From contig CAILAQ010000219.1 in the NCBI GenBank assembly GCA_903832165.1, forward strand, positions 1-20,687: DNA of 20,687 bases, in the 5' to 3' direction. A model generated the notes under the pieces. It was not told the DNA's origin, searched no databases, and worked only from the letters and a program-made list of their open reading frames with translations. Positions 7,785 through 14,554 of this stretch are shown here, piece by piece; position 1 is the stretch's first letter; each line of letters opens with the position of its first letter. This DNA is from an uncultured Bacteroidota bacterium (lineage in GTDB: Bacteria; Bacteroidota; Bacteroidia; Bacteroidales; UBA12481). The translations under genes were made by a program, and so were the position numbers.

Positions 7785-10700
7785 TTATTTTTTCTGATAC
7801 AGATCCAGTTGAAGGATGCCGGGTGCATCCACGAGCAGCCTGACCGAAGTGGCCGTAAATGTTTTGATGGCACGGGCGTAAATGGTTCCATATATCCGTC
7901 CGCGGTGCACCGTTTCCCAGGCTCCGCTCCCTAGCCGGGCCTGCAATTCAAATTCGCTGTACTTACCCCTGACATGACCCGGATTTTCGATGGTAAACTC
8001 CATACTACCAATCTGATGTGGGGAGTCCAGATTTGCCGTCACCGAAAGCCGGCCGTCGGATTCCCGCTGTTGCTGGAGTTTCTTTCCGGCCGTCAGGGAT
8101 CCTGCCGAAGGTTTGGCCAGGGCAAGCTCCCCAACCGGTTTGTCAAATACCAGCTTAACAATGGTATTCAGTGTATCTGGGGTCCCTGTCAGCAACCATC
8201 CTTCGCCATCCTTGGTCACCAGGATGTTTCCAGTAATGGATTCCGATGAAATCAGGTTCCGGGGGATCGCTGAAAGCCTGATGCCTTCGCGAGGCCAATC
8301 CGGAACATGGACATACACGGTATTCCCGTTGAATACGCTGTTTCTCCAGGGGCCGGCAAGGCAACCCTTCAAGGTATACCCGTATTTCGATATCCATTCA
8401 CCGGTCACCGGCCCTGCCACAGGCTCACCGTCGAGCATCGGCGGAAGGCCGAACAGGTAGTTCCGGTCGGCAAGCGCTACCTCCACCAGGTTCCGGATTC
8501 GCCAGGATAGCGAGGTGCAATCGACGATGTCCGACCGCCGGGATTCCGGTGTCACCTTCAGCACGCGCACTTTTCCCTGGTAATACTTACAATCAATGGT
8601 AGTGTTACCCGATGCATGCAGACGGAATGATACGTCCCAGTTCTCCGGCCAGGCAGGAAGCAGATAAACCTTTCCATTTCCTTCCTGCAGCAGCATGGAT
8701 TGCAGGGCATTGGCGCTTACGCCGCCATGATCGTTATCGGGCGTGTAATCCATCTTGGTTTCCCAGAATCCCGGAAATCTGGCTCGGGGATGGCCGGGAA
8801 CAGGCGGTTCCATATCGGCATTTTCATAGGTGAAATTGGCAAACCGGTCATTGAAATTGATGCTCACCAGTCGAGCCGCTTCCCGAGGCAAACCCAGTGC
8901 GGCCGCCCATATCGGGGCAGGCTGCCAGCCGCCGGTCTCCCAGCTTTGGTTATCCGGGGTGCCATCGAGGCTTAACTGCCTGATATGATAGGATTGCCGG
9001 GCGTTGGCAAGGTACTCCCTGTTCGAAAGATCAGCCTGCCTGAACGGCCATACGGCATACAACTCGGGCGTTTCGCAGATGAGCCGCCCGCTGTATTCCG
9101 TACCGGGGGCCAGCAACTCCATGCCGCGCACGGTGCGCGTAGGAACTTCGGGCATCTCATCCAGAAATCGGCTCCAATTCTGCCGGTTCTCTTTTCCCGT
9201 AATGGTTTCATCATAACTCACCAACCGTGACAATGTATATCGCAGAGCGGAAACCTCGCTAACCGGATTGGTGACAGGCTGGTAGGTTTCAGCCACTCCT
9301 GCCGGGCGCATTACCATCTTTCCCCGGCCATCCCGCTCCGGATACTGCAGCTGATAGAACCGAATGAACTCTGTGGCACAGGGAATGAGGATGTCCTTGG
9401 CGAACTTCATATCCTGGGTGTGATCGAAATATTCGCACATCATGGCTGTCATCTCCAGCGTGCCGAGATAATGATACTTCAGGTGCTGCGCAAGGTCGTT
9501 GAACACCGATACTCCTTTCCAGAAAATCCCTTCTGTCATATAAGCACCTTCGTGCCCGAACAATTGCCGTGTACGATCAATGCTGATGTCCAGCGTTCCG
9601 CGGATAAAGCGGAACACCGGCAGCAGGGCATCGTAATCGCCGCGGGCCAGCATCGACCAGCAGGGGTGCCTGGTGTTCTGCCAGAAAACCGGCAGCCCGC
9701 TCCAGTCGCGGTTGTCGGCGTTCACTTCACTCTTTCGTGTTCCTTTATCAATAAATATGTGAGTTCCGGCAGGCATATCCATAGTGAAGATGGACCCGTT
9801 GAATGGCGGAGGCACCTGGCCCAGACCGGCCGCTATCTGGCAAAATCGCTCCAGAGCGTATCGCTGGCTGATCTGCATGGCATTCACCACGGGGTTAATG
9901 GTCCTGAGTCCTTCATAAATTGAGGAATCTTTTGAAGCATTGGTAAATCTTGCCTGATTGAAATCGATGGTATCCTTGCCACAGGAAGTTACATGAATAT
10001 AGCTACGTTCCCAAAACGCCTGCCACCAGGCCCGATGGTCATTCCAATCGCTAACAGGCTCCGGCATTGAGGCCAGCCATTCCTTTACGCTTGGGGGCTG
10101 CGACGAACAAACAGTTACGGTGCAGTCGAAGCTCCGGGTTTTTTCAGCCGACTCAAGGCTGGTGGGTGAAGCCCGTTTAAATCCCGGTGCCTGAAGAACG
10201 CATCCCGAGGTACGGTGAATAATCGGGTCCTCAATACGGGTTAAAACCTCAGGGCTATTTTGCTTAGCGGCATTGTCGGCCCATACCGATGAGAGGTTGC
10301 TGTAGCACCAGGCCAGGCGGTCCCTGCTGTCGTCAAACAGTATCCCGGCCGTACCGGTCGTCGGAAGAAGCTCGCCTGCGGAAAACAGCGGCCGCAAAGT
10401 TTCCAGGTAAATGAATGCCTTCCGTGGTATTCCCATACTTCCTTCCACCCGGATCACCGGATGGTTGGCATCTATCCAGATACGGAAACGGGCATCTCCC
10501 GATTCGATCTCCACCGATGCATCAGCCAAACGGAAAGCCTGAATGAAATGATCCGTTTGAAGCGCAGGCTCCGTCCGTATCCGTATCAGGCCCAGTTTGG
10601 GAAGGCAGTGCCCTGAATCAAAAGCATCCACTTTGCTGATGTAAAAGGCAAGATCGCCATTTTTTTCAACCCAAACATTCATCCCGACATCCCCGTTGCC

Positions 10701-10850
10701 CAGTGGCATGGATCCCAATGAACCGTCGCCCGGACTTTTCCAAATGACATCGTATGCACGGATGTCATCCTGTCTGACCGAACAGCCCAAAAGAAACAGG
10801 CCGGCCAGCAGAAAAAGGCTCAATCGAGCTAAATGATAGTCTTGCGTCAC
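7785..10850 (-). CDS. DUF5703-type (alpha/alpha)6 glycosidase-like lipoprotein
   Basis: The 1021-residue protein starts at GTG 10848-10850, overlapping the upstream stop as GTGA, which indicates translational coupling. A lipoprotein signal ends at LLGC (Cys23). The N-terminal part (about 30-280) matches the DUF5703 pattern: YDVIWKSPGDGSLGSMPLGNG, then FYISKVDAFDS and a beta-sandwich. The middle (about 300-740) looks like a six-hairpin (alpha/alpha)6 barrel as in GH95-like enzymes, with GHEGAYMTEGIFWKG near residue 430 and a conserved-looking ETGGWQPAP. The tail (about 920-1021) has the pattern of a discoidin-like sugar-binding domain. Relatives are generally uncharacterised, so the substrate is unknown; fucose- or galactose-type sugars are a guess from fold and the neighbouring fucosidase. 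Catalytic residues were not assigned. By eye the gene is GC-richer than the PH-domain genes to its right. Confidence 0.83.
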   Translation of the reverse strand: MTQDYHLARLSLFLLAGLFLLGCSVRQDDIRAYDVIWKSPGDGSLGSMPLGNGDVGMNVWVEKNGDLAFYISKVDAFDSGHCLPKLGLIRIRTEPALQTDHFIQAFRLADASVEIESGDARFRIWIDANHPVIRVEGSMGIPRKAFIYLETLRPLFSAGELLPTTGTAGILFDDSRDRLAWCYSNLSSVWADNAAKQNSPEVLTRIEDPIIHRTSGCVLQAPGFKRASPTSLESAEKTRSFDCTVTVCSSQPPSVKEWLASMPEPVSDWNDHRAWWQAFWERSYIHVTSCGKDTIDFNQARFTNASKDSSIYEGLRTINPVVNAMQISQRYALERFCQIAAGLGQVPPPFNGSIFTMDMPAGTHIFIDKGTRKSEVNADNRDWSGLPVFWQNTRHPCWSMLARGDYDALLPVFRFIRGTLDISIDRTRQLFGHEGAYMTEGIFWKGVSVFNDLAQHLKYHYLGTLEMTAMMCEYFDHTQDMKFAKDILIPCATEFIRFYQLQYPERDGRGKMVMRPAGVAETYQPVTNPVSEVSALRYTLSRLVSYDETITGKENRQNWSRFLDEMPEVPTRTVRGMELLAPGTEYSGRLICETPELYAVWPFRQADLSNREYLANARQSYHIRQLSLDGTPDNQSWETGGWQPAPIWAAALGLPREAARLVSINFNDRFANFTYENADMEPPVPGHPRARFPGFWETKMDYTPDNDHGGVSANALQSMLLQEGNGKVYLLPAWPENWDVSFRLHASGNTTIDCKYYQGKVRVLKVTPESRRSDIVDCTSLSWRIRNLVEVALADRNYLFGLPPMLDGEPVAGPVTGEWISKYGYTLKGCLAGPWRNSVFNGNTVYVHVPDWPREGIRLSAIPRNLISSESITGNILVTKDGEGWLLTGTPDTLNTIVKLVFDKPVGELALAKPSAGSLTAGKKLQQQRESDGRLSVTANLDSPHQIGSMEFTIENPGHVRGKYSEFELQARLGSGAWETVHRGRIYGTIYARAIKTFTATSVRLLVDAPGILQLDLYQKK

Positions 10851-11674
10851 TTTTTTACCAGGAAATATCCCCCCACAAAAGTAAAATATGGCTTTGTTTG
10901 TATCCAGCTATTGTTTCTGAGGTCAAGGGTGAACGCAACGTCCTTATTTTCTAAAGCACAAAAGATTACATCGATTTTCTTGGAGGAAAGTGCTAAAAAC
11001 CGGGCTGGCGTATCAATCGATACATACTCAAAATTTATTTTCAGCATCTTCCCTATTTCACTGAGGAGAGCAACGTTGTAACCTGCCGGCCGTCCATTTG
11101 CGGCAATATAGTCGATCGGGGCAAAATCTCCTGATACTCCCACATACACCGTTTTAGCACCTTCGATTTTTGCGATTCCGATATTCGAAGGCTCGTTGGA
11201 TACCGGCAGATTCGTTACCCATTGATCCTCCAGTGCTTTCATTACCCCATTTTCCTGCAATACGGTAATCGCCTTATCCAGATCATCCCTTAACTGCTGG
11301 TCTTCACTGCGAAGGGCCATAAAAATAACTCCTTCCGTTTTCTTTACCGGGGCAATTACTATCAGATTGTTATTTCTCTTCGCATAATAGTCGACAATAA
11401 ATTTCGGACGGGTGCCTGCATCAATTTTTCCTGTTATGATAGCGGCAATCAAATCAGAAGTCCTGTTGAAAAAGATTACTTCCTTCGGTTCAGCGCCTAT
11501 ATACCCCGATACCATCAGGTTCATGCCTTTTACTGAAGGGCTAAGGTTGATCATCCCAATGACTTTTCCTTCGAGATCGGATGCGGTATTAATTTTTCCG
11601 GTTTTGCTTCCGACGCATCCGGCCAGAATCAGCGCCATAACGGTAAAAAGGACAATCGTGGATTTGGTTTTCAT
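10847..11674 (-). CDS. Solute-binding lipoprotein with swapped (circularly permuted) SBP_bac_3 lobes
   Basis: The 275-residue protein starts at ATG 11672-11674. A lipoprotein signal ends at LAGC (Cys20). Residues about 29-153 match the second lobe of type-3 solute-binding proteins: TASDLEGKVIG, then AAIITGKIDAG, a MALRSEDQQLRDDLDKAI stretch and a closing QENGVMKALEDQWV. Residues about 174-275 match the first lobe: VYVGVSGDFAPIDYI, GRPAGYNVALLSEIGKML, LSSKKIDVIFCAL, and TKPYFTFVGGYFLVKK at the very end. The order is therefore lobe 2 then lobe 1, the reverse of HisJ-type proteins, and the total is right for one complete domain. The amino-acid-binding Asp and Arg of HisJ do not align clearly, so a standard amino acid ligand is doubtful. 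No permease or ATPase gene is adjacent. It is the first gene of the glycosidase operon, which hints at a role in sensing or capturing a degradation product. Confidence 0.8.
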   Translation of the reverse strand: MKTKSTIVLFTVMALILAGCVGSKTGKINTASDLEGKVIGMINLSPSVKGMNLMVSGYIGAEPKEVIFFNRTSDLIAAIITGKIDAGTRPKFIVDYYAKRNNNLIVIAPVKKTEGVIFMALRSEDQQLRDDLDKAITVLQENGVMKALEDQWVTNLPVSNEPSNIGIAKIEGAKTVYVGVSGDFAPIDYIAANGRPAGYNVALLSEIGKMLKINFEYVSIDTPARFLALSSKKIDVIFCALENKDVAFTLDLRNNSWIQTKPYFTFVGGYFLVKK

Positions 11675-11752
11675 TCCTATTGCTTTTTAAGTTTGCTATC
11701 TTTATTAATATCAGGATAAATATAGGAAAACCAATTATGATAAAGAGAACTC
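11675..11752 (-). promoter_or_regulatory. AT-rich leader of the solute-binding/glycosidase operon
   Basis: About 80 nt of AT-rich sequence lie upstream of the first gene of the five-gene operon. Read on the minus strand it contains TTGGTTTTCC followed by TATATTTATC, and AGCAATAGGA just before the ATG. I could not find a well-spaced Bacteroidota promoter pair (TTG and TAnnTTTG), so the promoter is placed here only because the upstream gap (205 nt) is the first sizeable one. Confidence 0.25.
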
Positions 11753-11925
11753 TCCTTCTATTTCAATGGCCTGGTGCTGCACGGCGATGACATCCAGACC
11801 GAAGGCGAGATGACCTATGAAGATGGCATGATTAGCGACTGGTACAAGGCGAAGTCCGGTCATTGCCGGGAGGATAGTACTACATCCAGAACCTGCTCGA
11901 TGTCTCCGCGTACCAAAGTAAATAA
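11744..11925 (+). pseudogene. Fragment of a lost plus-strand gene (SGHY-type C-terminus?)
   Basis: On the plus strand an open stretch reads FYFNGLVLHGDDIQTEGEM, then YEDGMISDWYKAKSGH, from about 11756 to 11866. It looks coding: good codon use and protein-like composition. After a one-frame shift near 11875-11880 another frame reads YYIQNLLDVSAYQSK and stops with TAA at 11923-11925. Joined, the two pieces resemble the end of a protein with a W..(x)SGHY-type ending, a pattern I recall from the C-termini of bacterial secreted toxins and related proteins. No start codon with leader or upstream portion is present: a TAA at 11741-11743 closes the frame. I take it as a remnant left by deletion or rearrangement. 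It overlaps the last 46 nt of the minus-strand PH-domain gene, whose final residues may thus be recruited from the remnant. Chance open frame remains possible. Confidence 0.35.
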
Positions 11926-13364
11926 TCATACAGGTCCCGGGCGATCTTTACATCAATGAAAGGGATGGTGATTTTCCCGGAGGCATTCCCAACTTCCAGA
12001 CTGGCCACGCCAAGCTTCTTGTAAAACAGGCTCTGACTGAATTTCAGATGTTGCACTTTGTGAAATTCCATCTGCTTGAACTTGTGCGAGATAGCTCCTG
12101 AGGAAACACGGATGTGATCCTGATTGATTTGAAAATAGCTCTTCTGAAGTGTCAACCGGCTGTAAATCAGCATAAAAAGAATCCACGCCATCAGGAGAAA
12201 AACATAGCGCCAATCCAGAATCATCAGTGGAGAGCAAAGGCCGGCCGGAACCCAGCCTTTGTAAATCCAGGTGCGCCTGAAATAAATTCCGGAAGAACGG
12301 ATGACGGGCTGGTCCTTTAACTCATCAGGGCCAAAAAGATCTGATTTCAATAATTCGACGTGCTTATGCAGGCACCCGGGCACCTCGATCAGCGGGGTTT
12401 TGACTGCCACACCGCTGGTGGCTTGCAGGATATTAACCTTATAAATCCCAAACAGCTTTTTAACCGGACCGGTTTCCCAATTGAGCTGCTGGATTTTGCG
12501 GAAGGGAACCAGAAGGTTCTTTCGGGTTAAAAGCCCTGAAACGATGCGATACGATTGGTTAAGTTTGTTAAACCGGAGATCGTAGTATAGAACCAGGGTC
12601 CGGATCATGGAATAGAGGAAGGAAATGATCAGGAAAAAAACAATCATGGAGGAAATAATGGCCCATCCTGACTGACTGATAAACACAAATGCTTCCTGGA
12701 AATACTTCTCTGCTTTTTCCTGGAAATACTCTTTGACCTGGCTGTAGAATTGTGCACAGAAAATGAAAAGCAGAAAAGCGGTTTGAAAATGATTCTGACT
12801 GATGCCGATCCTTAAAAGATCGCGGTTCGTGAGCTGCAGGATCAGCTTTTCTTTCTGGACCGGCTCTTCCTGATCCTCGGGATTATTTGTTTGCTTAGCT
12901 TCCAGATACCTGCTCAGCTGCATTGCCAGTTGCACCGCTGCTGGTTTTGATAAGGAAAGAATTTTCAACTCTTTTTTCGATGATCCTGCTGTATCAATTT
13001 CTACACTCATCACCTTAAGAAATTGCTGCAGGAGTGTCTGATTGGTATTTACATTCTGAATCCGTTCAATGGGGATGGTCAGGGTTTTTCGGTTCAGATA
13101 CCCTTTGTTCAGTATAAAATTCTGATCATCAATGTGAAATAAAAATTTTCTATAATACAGGATGGTGTGGATCAAAATCAGGATCAGACCTACTGCCAGC
13201 GTGGCTCCAACAACAAACAGCTTTTTATCTGAATTCTTCGATAGCACCAGAGGAACCAGTATCGGCCAGAAAAATTTAATGGCGGACCTTCCTTCCTGAA
13301 AGAAGATAAGAATCAGGCCCTTTATGGATTGTCGCCGGGGCTGACTGAAATCAATCCTGTTCAT
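11880..13364 (-). CDS. PH-domain membrane protein, YdbT type
   Basis: The 494-residue protein starts at ATG 13362-13364, overlapping the end of the upstream gene by 14 nt. It has repeated bacterial PH (bPH2, formerly DUF304) units, each with the pattern of a hairpin plus IERIQNV-like or KIQQL-like strand: LNKGYLNRKTLTIPIERIQ near residues 85-105, LLTRKNLLVPFRKIQQLNW near 280-300, and SSGAISHKFKQMEFHKVQHL near 425-445. Between them lie transmembrane segments: about 49-71, 195-210, 230-255 and 375-405. This architecture is that of YdbT, which works with YdbS; the B. subtilis pair is linked to resistance to certain bacteriocins, but the function in Bacteroidota is unknown. The final residues (SSRFWM) lie over a plus-strand gene remnant and may not be ancestral. 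Confidence 0.85.
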   Translation of the reverse strand: MNRIDFSQPRRQSIKGLILIFFQEGRSAIKFFWPILVPLVLSKNSDKKLFVVGATLAVGLILILIHTILYYRKFLFHIDDQNFILNKGYLNRKTLTIPIERIQNVNTNQTLLQQFLKVMSVEIDTAGSSKKELKILSLSKPAAVQLAMQLSRYLEAKQTNNPEDQEEPVQKEKLILQLTNRDLLRIGISQNHFQTAFLLFIFCAQFYSQVKEYFQEKAEKYFQEAFVFISQSGWAIISSMIVFFLIISFLYSMIRTLVLYYDLRFNKLNQSYRIVSGLLTRKNLLVPFRKIQQLNWETGPVKKLFGIYKVNILQATSGVAVKTPLIEVPGCLHKHVELLKSDLFGPDELKDQPVIRSSGIYFRRTWIYKGWVPAGLCSPLMILDWRYVFLLMAWILFMLIYSRLTLQKSYFQINQDHIRVSSGAISHKFKQMEFHKVQHLKFSQSLFYKKLGVASLEVGNASGKITIPFIDVKIARDLYDYLLWYAETSSRFWM

Positions 13365-13881
13365 CCGGGCTTATTTTTCCGGTGAGGAATTCCCTGATCT
13401 GGCTGGCTGCACCGAGTGGCAATCCCGGAATCTCCAGGTCGTCCGAGCTGCTTCCGGCCGTATATACCTTGATAGTGGCCAGATTCATCCTTTTTGCGAT
13501 AAAAGTTTGAATAAGTTCAACATGCTGGATCCGGTTAAACGGGATGGAAGTCAGCTTATACCGGATCAATCCCCGCTGGTAGGCGATATCCTTTTCACGG
13601 ATCAGATACCCGCGTTTGGAGAATGACAAACGGATAATAATCAGGGACCAGGCCATAATTCCAGCAAACAGGCCAAAGGAAATCCACAGGATGAATTCCG
13701 GGACCTCGGCCTTTATAATGAGGAAGAAAACCAATAAAGACAATCCGAGGATAACTCCCATTATTGAATAATTGATATACAGGATTTTTAAAAATTTTGG
13801 ATCCACCGGATTAAACTCGGCAGCTTCAATGGCCGGCAGGTTCTCGGGCAGGATCACGGAATTCGAAAAATCGGTGGTCAT
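13351..13881 (-). CDS. PH-domain membrane protein, YdbS type
   Basis: I place the start at ATG 13879-13881 (MTTDFSNSVILPENLP), giving 176 residues. An upstream in-frame ATG at 13963-13965 would add an unlikely N-terminal extension covering the divergent intergenic space. Two transmembrane helices are visible: ILYINYSIMGVILGLSLLVFF region (about 33-53) and ILWISFGLFAGIMAWSLIII region (about 63-84). These are followed by one bacterial PH domain with the signature LIRYKLTSIPFNRIQHVELI and the strand TIKVYTAGSSSDDLEIPGL. Paired with the adjacent larger PH-domain gene (14-nt overlap), it forms the YdbS/YdbT two-gene unit found across many bacteria. Translational coupling suggests the two proteins form a complex in the cytoplasmic membrane. 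The role in this organism is not known. Confidence 0.85.
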   Translation of the reverse strand: MTTDFSNSVILPENLPAIEAAEFNPVDPKFLKILYINYSIMGVILGLSLLVFFLIIKAEVPEFILWISFGLFAGIMAWSLIIIRLSFSKRGYLIREKDIAYQRGLIRYKLTSIPFNRIQHVELIQTFIAKRMNLATIKVYTAGSSSDDLEIPGLPLGAASQIREFLTGKISPDEQD

Positions 13882-13939
13882 TTGTGTTCGTATAGTTTTA
13901 AAAACAACTAATATACAGAATAGGTGGGAGATTGGGAAA
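13882..13939. promoter_or_regulatory. Divergent 58-nt spacer
   Basis: This short AT-rich gap separates the minus-strand PH-domain operon from a plus-strand reading frame. Promoters for both directions, if both are transcribed, should lie here or within the first codons. The plus strand holds TATAGTTTTA, close to the Bacteroidota TAnnTTTG element, but no TTG at the right distance. A G-rich AGGTGGGAG lies 10-18 nt before the plus-strand ATG and could serve as a ribosome binding site. Confidence 0.25.
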
Positions 13940-14554
13940 ATGCTCGAAAAATCAATCTCCGGCACCCTCCTTTTACTTGCAGTTATCCTGCTATGCCAGC
14001 CTCAGGGAAGGCATCAGCAGAACTTTCAGGTACTGAAAGCAGGAGAGGAGAGAAGCCGGTACGGGTTCTTCTCCATATTCCTTGCTCAGAAGTATTTTCG
14101 GGATCCGGTTTTGTGGGAAAGGAGTCTGGATAAGTTTAACGAGATCTATCCGCTGTTGTATGACGAGCGGGGATATCCGAAATTGAAGATTCTCTTTGGC
14201 TCGTGGGATATCATCTACAGGATACAGAATACTGCCTGCATGGTTTCCATACTTGCCGACCTTTATCAGGCATCTTCGGACACTTCGAATCAGCAACCCG
14301 GGCTATCTATGAGAAATCCGGAAGGCTCCGATCCTGGTGGAGTAGCTTTTCTCGCCTTTTTTCAGGTAATCCCCCACATACCAGATGGTTCGGTCATCCA
14401 CAGGGTCGATGGCAGTCTGGGTATAATCTTCCCAGCGTCGGTTGCGTTCCTGGGCAGCCTCACCGGTTGCGAGAACAGTTTCACGGAGCGAAAGGATCCC
14501 GGCAGGATCCTTTGTCAGACGACCGGCAAAACGCTGACCGGCGAAGTCGTTTGA
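13940..14554 (+). CDS. Unrecognised exported protein, possibly a truncated gene
   Basis: From ATG 13940-13942 the plus strand reads MLEKSISGTLLLLAVILLC, a plausible signal peptide, followed by about 95 protein-like residues: FFSIFLAQKYFRDPVLWERS, then FNEIYPLLYDERGYPKLKI, and ACMVSILADLYQAS. Codon use to about 14,270 looks like real coding sequence, better than the opposing minus frame. The frame stays open to 14554, but after about 14,300 it lies antisense to a well-supported minus-strand gene and loses protein character. I therefore think the gene is real only up to about 14,270-14,310 and lost its normal end. In another frame a TGA at 14310-14312 would give a 10-nt convergent overlap, which would be natural if a frameshift occurred near 14,270. 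I recognise no family. This is the only content seen in the 421-nt minus-strand gap 13,882-14,302. Confidence 0.35.
   Translation: MLEKSISGTLLLLAVILLCQPQGRHQQNFQVLKAGEERSRYGFFSIFLAQKYFRDPVLWERSLDKFNEIYPLLYDERGYPKLKILFGSWDIIYRIQNTACMVSILADLYQASSDTSNQQPGLSMRNPEGSDPGGVAFLAFFQVIPHIPDGSVIHRVDGSLGIIFPASVAFLGSLTGCENSFTERKDPGRILCQTTGKTLTGEVV

Noticed and set aside
6874..7797. A 307-codon plus-strand open frame opposite the fucosidase.
   Set aside because: It is antisense to the GH29 gene, which has a signal peptide, catalytic Asp and full family pattern. The plus-strand translation has no recognisable motif.
9420..9923. A 167-codon plus-strand open frame.
   Set aside because: Antisense to the middle of the DUF5703 gene; no signal, motif or leader.
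10847..11674. Reading the binding protein as a tandem of two truncated domains.
   Set aside because: The two halves are complementary lobes that sum to one full domain with no duplicated part, so permutation is simpler.
1743..11674. A classical Sus-type polysaccharide utilisation locus.
   Set aside because: No SusC or SusD homologue, hybrid two-component sensor or anti-sigma pair occurs in the window.
13882..13965. Upstream start (ATG 13963-13965) for the smaller PH-domain gene.
   Set aside because: It adds 28 residues unlike the family N-terminus and runs through the divergent spacer; the ATG at 13879-13881 gives a normal start.
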